Shown: one piece after another, positions 1 through 7,430 of the stretch | Layout of the letters: each line of letters begins with the position of its first letter | Position numbering within the stretch: the first letter of the stretch is position 1 | Assembly: GCA_001275005.1 (NCBI GenBank) | Contig: JWZX01000029.1 | Span: forward strand, 1 to 15,154 | Length of the DNA: 15,154 nt | Reading direction: 5' to 3' | From: Chrysochromulina tobinii | Taxonomy: Eukaryota; Haptophyta; Prymnesiales; Chrysochromulinaceae | Notes under the pieces: generated by a model | Database searches by the model: none | Told to the model about the DNA's origin: nothing | The model's input: only the letters and a program-made list of their open reading frames with translations | Translations under genes and position numbers: made by a program

Positions 1-249
1 CCAGACTCGCCATGTCGCTGGCCCCCAGGCGAGGACGGAGAGGCAGTCCGCGCGAGAAAGAGGTCCATCGAAGTAGGGGGTCGAGCGATCTCAGGCTGCT
101 TGTCGCTCGACTCTTTTCACTTAGTGAACGAGAGGAGAGGTGTTTACTCGACAGGCAGCAGCTGGTCTTTCCGGGGCGACGTGGAGGCGCGCGAGTGGAC
201 TGCTTTTCGTGACGACGGCCGCGTCGCTTTCACGCGGTGCCTGGCGCAC
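1..249 (+). other. 5' flank of TBL2-like gene, frame open to window edge
   Basis: The reading frame of the TBL2-like gene has no stop between base 1 and its first ATG at 250, but it also contains no ATG there. The sequence could therefore be 5' leader or the 3' part of an upstream exon. Its translation (Arg/Gly/Ser-rich, no recognisable domain) does not look conserved. A 13-base string GAGAGGAGAGGTG at 130-142 is repeated in the leader of the elongase gene. Confidence 0.4.
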
Positions 250-2544
250 ATGGCGCGCCGCACGGATGAAGACCCTTGGCACGAAGCTCGCGAGACGCTG
301 GCAGCCGCGCGGCTACACGCAGCAGAAGCAGCCGGCGCGCTAGGCTCCGTGGCCCTGAAGCTTGGGGCGGCGGCGACGGCTGCAGCGCAGGCTGCGGCAA
401 CTTCATTGCGCCGAGCGGTCGAGCCAAAATTGCGGTCATTGTATGAGGATGCAATAGGCACGACTACGAATGCTGCCACAAGCGTCCTCGACCATCCTGA
501 GCTAGTGCCAGTGAGCATCATGTTCATCGTCGCACTCGTTGCCCTCCTCGTGTGTCGGGCATGCATCTATCCGATAGGCTTCTTCAAGCTCAGTGCCCTC
601 GCCCTGATGATGGCGATACCCAGCGTAGCCGAAGTGCTCGCAGCATCGGCCGCAGCTGGTGTGGCCATCGTCGTGACACATCCTTCGGTGAGCGCCGCAT
701 TTCAAGCGATCATGGAACATCCGCACGCGGCCACCGCCTCTGTCTTCTTGGGGTTGGTGCGCGATGCATCGATCGACTTGGCGAGGGCAGGCTACGACGT
801 GGTCGCAAGCCACCCGCAGGTGGAATTGCTCCTTACAGATGCGCGTGTGCACGAGCTACGTGCTCACCCGCACATTGCTGCCACGCTTGGGCACGCGCAT
901 CTGCCCACCCTCCTGCAGTGGGTCAGCGCTCTCTTGGCTGTGGCCATCTCGAGCGTGTTCCTGCGCTGCTTGTGTTACTGCTTCTGGTGTGGCCGCGGTC
1001 AAGAGACTGCCGAATCCGCGGCTGCGTCCGCAACTCGAGCGGCGAAAAAGGAACGCCAGAGGGAAGCCAGGGCGGCCGTTAGGGAGGCCGCGAAAGCCAA
1101 GGCCGGCATGCATGGAAAGCCGGCTGTGGGGACCTCACGCTCTCGGCTTCGTGGTGTTGGCGAGTTCGAGCTGCGGGACGAGAGCGACGAGCGTGTCGCG
1201 TGGGGAGCGCTCGTGCTCGCGCCCTTTTGGAGCGTGCATCGCATGGGCAGCACCGTGTGGAGGTTGCTTTCCTGGTTCATGCGAACGGTCATGCGAACTT
1301 GGGAGCAAGCAGCGGAACCGGAGGACGTGCCGATGCCATCTGCAGAAGACGACGAAGACGCGAGCGTGGGCAGCACTGATCATGGAGGCAACGGCGCCGG
1401 GAAGCCCTCGACGGCTGGCGACGGCGGGCCCAGTCGTCGAAAGCGAGGCGGCAAAGCGGACGCGCCGCTCATCAGCCACCCACGACTGCTCACCACCTGC
1501 AAGGGCTTCGCAGAGGAAGTCACCTCAGCTGACTTATCTCAAGATGGGACCCTCGCCGTGGCGGTCAGCTCGGACCGCACTGTTCGCCTGTTCCCCGGTC
1601 TGCAGCATGCAGGCACCAAGACGCCGCTGCCAGCCCCCTTAATGGCCAACATACCGCTCGATCATGGCACCGCTTGCAGCCTCGCATCCAACGGGCGCAA
1701 TCTGATCGTGGCCACGGCCGCATCACGCCAGGTGCTCGCATTCACTCTGGAGCCCAAGGTGGTGGTCAAGCGCACTTTCCCCTCCTCGGGCGCAGCGGCA
1801 CACACGGGGAAGATTTGCGCAGCACTCATTGCGCCCAATTCGAAGTACATCGTCACGGTCGGCTCGGAGCTCGACACCACCGTGAAGCTCTGGTCGCTCA
1901 GCGGCGACCTGATCGCGAGTGAAAACACCAAGCAAGTGGAGCAGTTTGGGGCATCCATCTCGGTGGACTCCCGGCTCGTTGCCATTGCATGCACGTCGGC
2001 CGTGAGTGCTCAGCGTGCGGTGGCCCCGCGGCATGGCCAGGTGCCCATCTTTGAGCTCGTGGCCACCTCTACCGCAGCGGAACCTACTGGCCTTCGTCGG
2101 GTACTCTGCGTGGGCGGCCACACGCGCGGCGTCACTTCGGTATCGTTTGCAAAGGACTGTGTGCATCTTGGGATCGCATCCCTCGATTGCGAGTGGAGCG
2201 TTGTGCGCACCGATGTGCGCTACGATCTCAAGGTCGAGGCCAAGGAGGCCGCACGTGGCGTGGCACCCCACCGCACGCCTTTCTCCCGCATCGCCCTCTC
2301 GCCTTTCGCCCACAGGCTGGTCGGTGCAACGGCCACCGGAATCAGTATTGTGGACGTTGCGAAGGCGGCGCGCAGCTTGAAGGCCGACGCCTACGTGCTG
2401 CAGACGATCGAGGCGCATGGGCATGGAGCCATCCGAGCCCTCGTGTACTCGACGGATGGGATGCGCGTGTTGAGCGGGGGGGAAGATGGGCGGCTGCGGC
2501 TGTGGCGTGTTGAGGATGACGATGGCAAAATGGGCAAACTCTGA
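250..2544 (+). CDS. TBL2: TBL2-like WD40 protein with N-terminal membrane segments
   Basis: This is a homologue of transducin beta-like 2, an ER-membrane WD40 protein linked in animals to PERK and ER-stress signalling. The product has 764 residues from the first in-frame ATG (250). Hydrophobic stretches lie near residues 87-106, 109-142 and 219-246, followed by a basic Arg/Lys/Ala segment (260-290) and an acidic, Gly-rich linker (357-400). The WD40 region runs from about 410 to 755. TBL2-type landmarks are SHPRLLTT (409-416), IPLDHGT (468-474), DTTVKLWSL (542-550), GHTRGVTSVSF (623-633), WSVVRTDVRYDL (649-660), IALSP (681-685) and a final EDGRLRLWRV blade. The spacing of the DxDVxY and ALSP elements matches animal TBL2. 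No intron was seen. Unusual: animal TBL2 has a single N-terminal anchor and a shorter N-terminus. The start is uncertain because the frame stays open to the left edge. The function in this organism is inferred. Confidence 0.82.
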   Translation: MARRTDEDPWHEARETLAAARLHAAEAAGALGSVALKLGAAATAAAQAAATSLRRAVEPKLRSLYEDAIGTTTNAATSVLDHPELVPVSIMFIVALVALLVCRACIYPIGFFKLSALALMMAIPSVAEVLAASAAAGVAIVVTHPSVSAAFQAIMEHPHAATASVFLGLVRDASIDLARAGYDVVASHPQVELLLTDARVHELRAHPHIAATLGHAHLPTLLQWVSALLAVAISSVFLRCLCYCFWCGRGQETAESAAASATRAAKKERQREARAAVREAAKAKAGMHGKPAVGTSRSRLRGVGEFELRDESDERVAWGALVLAPFWSVHRMGSTVWRLLSWFMRTVMRTWEQAAEPEDVPMPSAEDDEDASVGSTDHGGNGAGKPSTAGDGGPSRRKRGGKADAPLISHPRLLTTCKGFAEEVTSADLSQDGTLAVAVSSDRTVRLFPGLQHAGTKTPLPAPLMANIPLDHGTACSLASNGRNLIVATAASRQVLAFTLEPKVVVKRTFPSSGAAAHTGKICAALIAPNSKYIVTVGSELDTTVKLWSLSGDLIASENTKQVEQFGASISVDSRLVAIACTSAVSAQRAVAPRHGQVPIFELVATSTAAEPTGLRRVLCVGGHTRGVTSVSFAKDCVHLGIASLDCEWSVVRTDVRYDLKVEAKEAARGVAPHRTPFSRIALSPFAHRLVGATATGISIVDVAKAARSLKADAYVLQTIEAHGHGAIRALVYSTDGMRVLSGGEDGRLRLWRVEDDDGKMGKL

Positions 2545-2887
2545 CGCGCCACCTCGACCAGGTACGGTGAGAGGTGGAGGCTGGGGCCGGAGGGACCCTC
2601 ACCCAGCCCGCCCGGATTTGAACCCACCGCGTCGCCGTCCGGCCGACGGCGCCCGGTTCCGGTTCGGATCGGATCGTGTGGAACGATCGAGGATCGTGAG
2701 GGCTGTAACTCCACGTGCCCAACTCCCCTTACAAAGGATACATCGATAAATCTAGTTTCTACCTGCTTTTTTGACTCGCGCGGCTTCTGAACTCTCTCTC
2801 TCTCAGTCTCTCTCTCTCTCTCCCTTAACTCGTCCACACGCGTGGACCTTGGGCGTCCGGGACGCGGGAGCATCTTCCTCCTGCCTC
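2545..2887. other. convergent intergenic region
   Basis: This 343-base stretch lies between two genes that converge on it and must hold both 3' ends. It contains a small GC-rich hairpin (CGCCGTC 2633-2639 paired with GACGGCG 2645-2651, 5-base loop) and a TC microsatellite. No gene is supported here. Confidence 0.6.
2792..2824. repeat. TC dinucleotide microsatellite
   Basis: Two runs of TC/CT dinucleotides are separated by a short CAGT interruption, in the 3' spacer between the convergent TBL2-like and coiled-coil genes. On the minus strand it is a GA-purine run just downstream of the coiled-coil gene's stop codon. Confidence 0.85.
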
Positions 2888-5800
2888 TCAGTCAGCGAGC
2901 ACGTCCTGCTCACCCGTGCGCCCGGGGCCGCGCGCTGGCTTGGGCACCTGCATCACGCGCTTCATGCCCGAGGCGACGGCGGCGACGCGCACGAGGCTCG
3001 CCTCCTTATCGCGCACGCGCTCACGCGCCGCCTCGAGCTGCGCACGCGCACGCATGATCTCCGCTTTGAGCTCCGCCTGCTTCGCGTCCCAGCAGTAGAC
3101 GCAGTGGCTCACGAGGGCGCTCGTGGCGGCGGCGAGGCGCTCCCATTCCCAAGTGGCCACACGCGCATCGATGAGCATGGGCGCGTCGGACGCGACGCTC
3201 CCTGAGCGGCGAAGTGCATCCGACAATTGCACCGCTAGCGAGAGTACAAGCTGCCGGCGCGGCTCGAGCGCCGCCTCTAGCCGCGCGCTTGCGGCCTCCG
3301 CCTCGCGTGCAGCGGCCGCGCTCGCACTAGCGTGGGCCTCGGCCTTTTGCAAGGCAGCGCCGCCCTCGAGCACCTTCTCATCGGCCTTGAGGAGCGCTGT
3401 CTCGAGCTTCTCGCACCGCCGACGCGATGTCGCCCATTGCTCCTGGACCGCGCGCAGCTCAACCTCGGCGCGCGCAATCGCCTCCTCCTTGTGCACCGCC
3501 TCCCGCCGAAGCCGGAGCGCCTCGTCACACACGTGCTGCATGCGCGACTGGAGGCTGTGCAGTCCCGCGTTCGCACCGCGCAGAGCCAGGCTTGCCACGC
3601 CACCGCGCGTCGTTGCCGCCACCGCCGCGGCCATCGCCGCGCCGTTGCTGCTGCCGTGAACGAGGACCCCATCCAACCACTGGTGGAGTGCTTCTACCGC
3701 CTCGGTCAGGGCGGCCGCGCCCTCGTTGGTCGTCTTTACGATCTCGTCGGCCGTGCGCTGCGCCGTCGCCTGTGCGACCTCCGCTGCGGCCACCTCACGC
3801 TCCACACGCCTGAATGCCGCCTCCGCCGCCGCCTCTGCGTGCGAGCGCGCCTCGTGCTCGTCAGCTGCGTGGGAACGTGCCTCCTCCACCTCTCGCTGCG
3901 CCTGCGATCGTGCCGTCTCCGCCTCACGCTGAGCCTGCACACAAGGGATGAGGAGGGGATGAGGAGAGGATGAGGAGAGGAGTGCACGTTGAGGGAGGTA
4001 TGAAGGCGGAGGTGCGGAGGGGGCCACGCAGCACACCTCGGCAGCGCGCCGGTCGGCGACGCGCGCCGCATCAGCCTTCGCGTCGGCGAGAGCAGTGAGC
4101 TCTGATGCACGCTGCTGAGCTCGGCGGAGCTCGACCTCGGCCAGATCGAGCTTCGCCACCACCTGCTCATGCACCCGCTGCAGCTGGGTGTGAACGCTTA
4201 CATACCCTGTCAGCTCCTGCTCGAGGTCACGCAGCTCGGCATGAAGAAGCGCCTCGCGCGTGCCACTCTCGCGCCGCGCTGAGCGCAGGGCTTCGCTGCC
4301 CTCGCGCCGCGCTGAGCGCAGCTCATCCTCTGCCCTCGATCGTGCCTCGCTAAGCTCATCCTTGGCCTTCGCGCGTGCCTCACTAAGCTCATCCTTGGCC
4401 TTCGCGCGAGCCTCGCGCAACTCATCCTCTGCCCTCGCGCGTGCCTCGCTGAGGTCACCCGTTGCTTTCAAACGCGCCTCGCGCAACTCGTCCTCTAGTG
4501 CCTTCTGACTGCGGGTAGTAGTTTCCTCGAGTAGACGCAGCTTCGCCTCATATTGCTCCCGCTCCTGCGTGCACTCCGCCTCGTATTTCTCGCGTTCCGC
4601 CTCATATTGTGCCAAGTCTGCCTCGCGCCCTGCCTCGTATTCCTCACGAGCCGCCTCGTATTCTTCACGAGCTGCCTCGTGCCTTTTGCGCGCCGCCTCG
4701 CGCTCAGCCTCGCATTCGTTCAAAGTGATCGTGCGCTCGGTCTCGTATCTCGCGACGATCTCCGCATGCACGCGCGTCATGGACTCCTCGCGCATCTTCG
4801 CCAGCTTGAGCTCCTTGCTCGCCTGTGCAAGCGCCAGCCGTGGCCCAAGCTCTGCCTGTGCGAGCGACGCGATTCGCTCGGCCTCGAGGTAACGGGCGCT
4901 CTCGGCGGCGCTCTCGATGGGGATCCCAATGCGCTCCGCCTTTTCGGGCGCGAGCACTTCAAATGGCACGTCGGGCGCCGCCACGGGCGCTAGGACGGGC
5001 GAGGACGGTGGGACGAGGAGGCTACATCCGCTCGAGACTCCAAGCGATTGGAGTGTACGCAAATCCACTTGGAGTGTACTCAAATCATCCGGCGCGCTCG
5101 ACCAACTGCGCACAGCAGCAGCGCTCATCACGCCAGCGCTCATCACGCCAGCGTTCATCACGGCGCTCATCGCGCCTCCCGCGCCCGCGCCGTGATGGGC
5201 GCCGTCGCTGCCGACAGCTTCGACGCTCCACGCGCCGGGATGGGCGCCGATGGCCAAGGAGACGGGCGTGTTGGCGGCGGCGACGACACCGTGCCGGTGG
5301 CAAGCTTCGTGCAGCTTCGTCATCGCGTTCCGTCGCTCCGTCAACTCTTGACGTATCTCGTTGAGGGTCGCGTCGCGCTCGGCCAGCGTCGCTCGCACAC
5401 CCGCCAGCTCCACCCGCGATCGTTCGTGCGCGGCGACGGCCGCGTAGAGCGTCGACTCCATCTGCGAGCGCACATCGCCGATCGCCTCTTCGAGAGCTGC
5501 CGCGGACTCGGCATTCAGCCGCTCCGAGTGCTCCGCAAGCTGCCGTTGGGTCGCCACGCTCATCTCCTCGGAGAGCGCCTGCGTTGTCTCGCGGAGGATG
5601 CGCACCTGCGCCTGCAGGCGCTGCACGCCTTCCTGGCTCTCGCGAAGAGACTCCGAGCGCATGCGCTCCGCCATCGCGTGCGCGATTGCCTGATTCACCA
5701 GGCATGCATCGAGAGCACTCGCCTCGTCCAGAGACTTGGAGAAGGCCGAAAATCGCCGCGAGAAGGCCTCGAGGACCCCTCGAGAACGCCTCGAGAACGC

Positions 5801-6022
5801 TTTATCGAGCGCCAAAGCCTGCGGTGGTGACGACCGCGGCGGCGAGTGGCTGCTGCTGGCAGCTGGCGTCAGTGGCGTCAGTGGCGTGGGAGAAGCCTCG
5901 CGCGGCGTCGGCCGAGCCGGGTTTCTCGTAGCACGACGTGGCGCCGCGCTGGATGCGCGCCGGCTGGGCTGAGGCGTCGTGGGTAGGAAAGATCCCGAAG
6001 GGGCTCCGACGCATGCGCTCAT
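2888..6022 (-). CDS. large coiled-coil protein of unknown function (one intron)
   Basis: I do not recognise a named family. The first ATG is at 6022, with G at -3; an in-frame stop lies upstream at 6088-6086. The unspliced frame gives 1044 residues. Removing the intron at 3935-4036 gives about 1010. The N-terminal 75 residues are Ser/Pro/Ala-rich and probably disordered. A helical segment follows (about 78-235, starting around the LEAFSRRFSAF stretch), then a low-complexity Ala/Gly/Met linker (about 245-360). A very long Glu/Ala/Arg coiled coil runs from about 370 to the C-terminus. It contains heptad blocks rich in EYEA (about 435-490) and five 11-residue units of the type DELSEARAKAK (about 524-578). 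No membrane segment or catalytic motif is visible. The composition suits a cytoskeletal, centriolar or scaffold filament protein. A weak resemblance of the first helical segment to SF-assemblin-type rods is only speculation. Confidence 0.75.
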   Translation of the reverse strand: MSACVGAPSGSFLPTTPQPSRRASSAAPRRATRNPARPTPREASPTPLTPLTPAASSSHSPPRSSPPQALALDKAFSRRSRGVLEAFSRRFSAFSKSLDEASALDACLVNQAIAHAMAERMRSESLRESQEGVQRLQAQVRILRETTQALSEEMSVATQRQLAEHSERLNAESAAALEEAIGDVRSQMESTLYAAVAAHERSRVELAGVRATLAERDATLNEIRQELTERRNAMTKLHEACHRHGVVAAANTPVSLAIGAHPGAWSVEAVGSDGAHHGAGAGGAMSAVMNAGVMSAGVMSAAAVRSWSSAPDDLSTLQVDLRTLQSLGVSSGCSLLVPPSSPVLAPVAAPDVPFEVLAPEKAERIGIPIESAAESARYLEAERIASLAQAELGPRLALAQASKELKLAKMREESMTRVHAEIVARYETERTITLNECEAEREAARKRHEAAREEYEAAREEYEAGREADLAQYEAEREKYEAECTQEREQYEAKLRLLEETTTRSQKALEDELREARLKATGDLSEARARAEDELREARAKAKDELSEARAKAKDELSEARSRAEDELRSARREGSEALRSARRESGTREALLHAELRDLEQELTGYVSVHTQLQRVHEQVVAKLDLAEVELRRAQQRASELTALADAKADAARVADRRAAEVCCVAPSAPPPSYLPQRALLSSSSPHPLLIPCVQAQREAETARSQAQREVEEARSHAADEHEARSHAEAAAEAAFRRVEREVAAAEVAQATAQRTADEIVKTTNEGAAALTEAVEALHQWLDGVLVHGSSNGAAMAAAVAATTRGGVASLALRGANAGLHSLQSRMQHVCDEALRLRREAVHKEEAIARAEVELRAVQEQWATSRRRCEKLETALLKADEKVLEGGAALQKAEAHASASAAAAREAEAASARLEAALEPRRQLVLSLAVQLSDALRRSGSVASDAPMLIDARVATWEWERLAAATSALVSHCVYCWDAKQAELKAEIMRARAQLEAARERVRDKEASLVRVAAVASGMKRVMQVPKPARGPGRTGEQDVLAD
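3935..4036 (-). other. 102-nt stopless intron inside the coiled-coil gene
   Basis: On the minus strand the donor is GAG|GTGTGC at 4036 and the acceptor is TTGTGTGCAG|GCT ending at 3935. The segment has a strong C/T-rich tract before the acceptor. It encodes 34 residues rich in Pro, Ser and Leu that abruptly break an otherwise unbroken Glu/Ala/Arg coiled coil. Splicing restores RAAE-AQRE with no frame change. The length is 34 codons exactly (phase 0) and contains no stop, so retention would give a longer open protein. Confidence 0.75.
4289..4453 (-). repeat. 33-bp coding tandem repeat (11-residue coiled-coil units)
   Basis: There are four full 33-bp units at 4322-4354, 4355-4387, 4388-4420 and 4421-4453, plus a more diverged fifth unit from about 4289. 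Each encodes an 11-residue unit of the DELxEARAKAK type. Units 2 and 3 share the CTCATCCTTGGCCTTCGCGC start and are the most alike. Eleven-residue periodicity favours a hendecad, near-straight coiled coil. Confidence 0.85.
4540..4720 (-). repeat. heptad-encoding degenerate repeat (EYEA type)
   Basis: Within the coiled-coil gene, 21-base blocks repeatedly encode seven-residue units such as AREEYEA and EREKYEA. The bases CTCGTATT/CTCATATT recur at 21-base steps or near multiples of them. This is a separate repeat class from the neighbouring 33-bp array. Confidence 0.65.
5048..5089 (-). repeat. 21-bp tandem duplication in linker
   Basis: Two 21-bp units, 5048-5068 and 5069-5089, both begin TTGGAGTGTAC and differ at only a few positions. 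They encode the related segments LSTLQVD and LRTLQSL of the coiled-coil protein. A perfect 6-bp inverted repeat (CTCCAA/TTGGAG) spans 5039-5054 at the array edge. Confidence 0.8.
5121..5176 (-). repeat. 15-bp coding minisatellite
   Basis: Two identical 15-bp units (GCGCTCATCACGCCA at 5121-5135 and 5136-5150) are followed by one and a half diverged copies. They encode the reiterated residues VMSAG / VMNAG in the low-complexity linker of the coiled-coil protein. Confidence 0.85.
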
Positions 6023-6078
6023 TTCCGCGCCTGGCTGGGCACCGTGGTGTAGAACGGTCGCATTCACATTACCAGGAA

Positions 6079-6113
6079 AGTCAAGTCAAGTAAAGTGAAG
6101 ACTTGACTTGACT
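6079..6113. repeat. 13-bp perfect inverted repeat
   Basis: The arms AGTCAAGTCAAGT (6079-6091) and ACTTGACTTGACT (6101-6113) are exact reverse complements with a 9-base loop. The arms are themselves built from the pentamer GTCAA/TTGAC. The repeat sits 57 bases upstream of the coiled-coil gene's start codon, so it may be in its leader or promoter. Confidence 0.9.
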
Positions 6114-6120
6114 ACATTGT

Positions 6121-6216
6121 ACCGGGAAAAAGACACCGGGGGAGCCGGTAAAAAGACACCGGGGGGAGACGGGACACCCCGGTAAAAAGACACCGGGAGG
6201 AGCCGGGACACACCCG
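6121..6216. repeat. array of short hairpin-forming CCGGT units
   Basis: CCGGTAAAAAGACACCGG occurs at 6145-6162 and 6179-6196, with a one-base variant at 6122-6139, followed by G-rich GGGGGAG-type tails and a diverged CCGGGACACACCCGG unit to about 6216. Each unit is a small inverted repeat (CCGGT...ACCGG) with an A-rich loop. The array lies between the 13-bp inverted repeat and an unremarkable stretch. Confidence 0.85.
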
Positions 6217-6753
6217 GTACAAGTACGACGGTACAAGGACGAAAAATCTGCAGAGCGGGCACACACGGGACACGGCTCTGAGGCCTATCTGTAGCCTATC
6301 TGAGGCCTCTATGCTCTTTATGCTCTGAGGTGACCGTCCTCCGCGGACCCTCTAATATGCGGCGGTGGCCGGAGCGAGGCGTTGGGGTGGGCTACTATCA
6401 CGTGTTCACGTCAGCTGTTGAAGTCGAACATATTTTCAAGGGCATATACCATATTTTACATTGAACTCACACCACTCCAACATGTTGGGCGCGCGCAAAT
6501 ACGTAAGCTACGCGCCCGCGGAGCTGCGATCGGTCCGGGGAACGGAGCCAGACCCTGCGCGGTGCGCCGATCGCGGCGAGAGACGAGATGCTGAGCGGAC
6601 AGATCGGGTGTCTGGGAAGATGTTCGCCGGCGGCACTCTCGAATTCCGTTCAAGTACGACGATCCACTACAAGCACGTTCCCGCCGCGGTTGTTTCGACA
6701 AGGTAGCGCACAGGTGTGCCGTTCCGCAGAATACGCCATCCTCACGCCGGTAA

Positions 6754-6969
6754 TCACGCCGACTCGGGCGCACTAGGCTGTGCCGCAGCCGCGTCGGCAG
6801 CTCTGAGCGCCGCTACAGCCTCAGGGTCGATAAAAGTGTCGGGCGAGATGATCTGCGCTATGCGCTTGAGTGCATTCGGTGGCTGCTCGCGAATGACCTG
6901 GGCAAGCGCCAGTGAGAGCGCATTCTGGATGCCCTGCTCCTCCATGTACTTTATGTCCCCGTCCGACAT
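6754..6969 (-). CDS. small DPY-30 motif (RIIa-like) protein
   Basis: The product is 71 residues, with ATG at 6969 and TGA at 6754-6756. Residues about 8-40 fit the DPY-30 dimerisation/docking helix pair: KYMEEQGIQNALSLALAQV followed by REQPPNALKRIAQIIS. The pattern is Y-[LM]-x4-[IV]-x3-L ... [KR]-E-[RQ]-P-P-N-x-[IL]-x2-[LI]-A. The ERPPNP signature of DPY-30 is here EQPPNA. The family forms X-type four-helix dimers that bind amphipathic helices, in COMPASS histone methyltransferase complexes or in axonemal and other scaffolds; which applies here cannot be told. The C-terminus is Ala-rich and probably disordered. A GCAG acceptor-like site lies 12 bases before the ATG, so a 5'-UTR intron is possible. 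RPL9 is the next gene upstream on the same strand. Confidence 0.72.
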   Translation of the reverse strand: MSDGDIKYMEEQGIQNALSLALAQVIREQPPNALKRIAQIISPDTFIDPEAVAALRAADAAAAQPSAPESA

Positions 6970-7430
6970 CGCGAATTATTCTGCAACGGATCAGTGAAAA
7001 ACGCAACCGCCTTTTTTTTTGACTACGACATCTACTTGCATGCGCGGACGGTTTGATATACATTGTAGCTTGTATGGGAAAGATGTTGTCGCGGAAGAGT
7101 TAACGAACACACGACGAATCGGTTTCACAGGGTCCAGATAAGCGCCTGCGTCCTGTGACGTGTACGCAGCGTGTACGGTCGCGTCAAGATGAAGATCTCA
7201 AGCGCTCACCGTGGCGCCCCCCTGGCGTCCCACCGTGTCACAGTGAAGACCGCCTCCTCGTCCCATGTCGGTCCCGTAACTCTGTAGATGAAATCACATA
7301 TGAATTTCGGCCATGAGAGGCCACCGCGGCCCGCGGGCTCCACACTTGGACACACATTCCAACCGAGAGCCACGGAGGTAAACACACGCGCTCGCCACCG
7401 CCTCCCCTCGCCATCCTGCGCCTCGCGCAC
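6970..7430. other. intergenic region between RPL9 and the DPY-30-like gene
   Basis: This 461-base stretch lies downstream of RPL9 and upstream of the DPY-30-like gene, both on the minus strand. It should contain the RPL9 3' UTR and the DPY-30-like promoter. Visible elements are a T9 run at 7012-7020 (poly-A on the minus strand) and two copies of CGTGTACG at 7159-7166 and 7170-7177. No further gene is supported. Confidence 0.5.

Larger units (their letters stand above)
6023..6753. other. repeat-bearing intergenic region
   Basis: This spacer lies between the start of the coiled-coil gene and the 3' end of the DPY-30-like gene, so it should hold the promoter of the former and the terminator of the latter. 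It contains a 13-bp inverted repeat, an array of CCGGT-type hairpin units, a short GAGGCCTATCTG repeat around 6280-6335 and a CACGTG hexamer near 6400. A plus-strand open frame from ATG 6482 (about 74 residues) has no recognisable features, so I do not call it a gene. Confidence 0.6.

Noticed and set aside
2595-2670. Possible minus-strand tRNA (GGTTCAAATCC T-loop-like string)
   Set aside because: The flanking bases do not pair as a T stem (only two of five pairs are good) and no matching 5' acceptor strand exists upstream.
3277-4508. Plus-strand open frames opposite the coiled-coil gene
   Set aside because: They read Leu/Arg- or Ser/Ala-rich complements of Glu/Ala/Arg repeats. The repeat periodicity is meaningful only on the minus strand.
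6121-6216. CRISPR-like array
   Set aside because: The spacing is irregular, there are no unique spacers of constant length, no cas genes, and the setting is a eukaryotic nuclear genome.
6482-6706. Plus-strand 74-residue frame starting MLGARKYVSYAP
   Set aside because: No recognisable domain, no support from context, and basic low-complexity composition. It is possible but not supportable as a gene.
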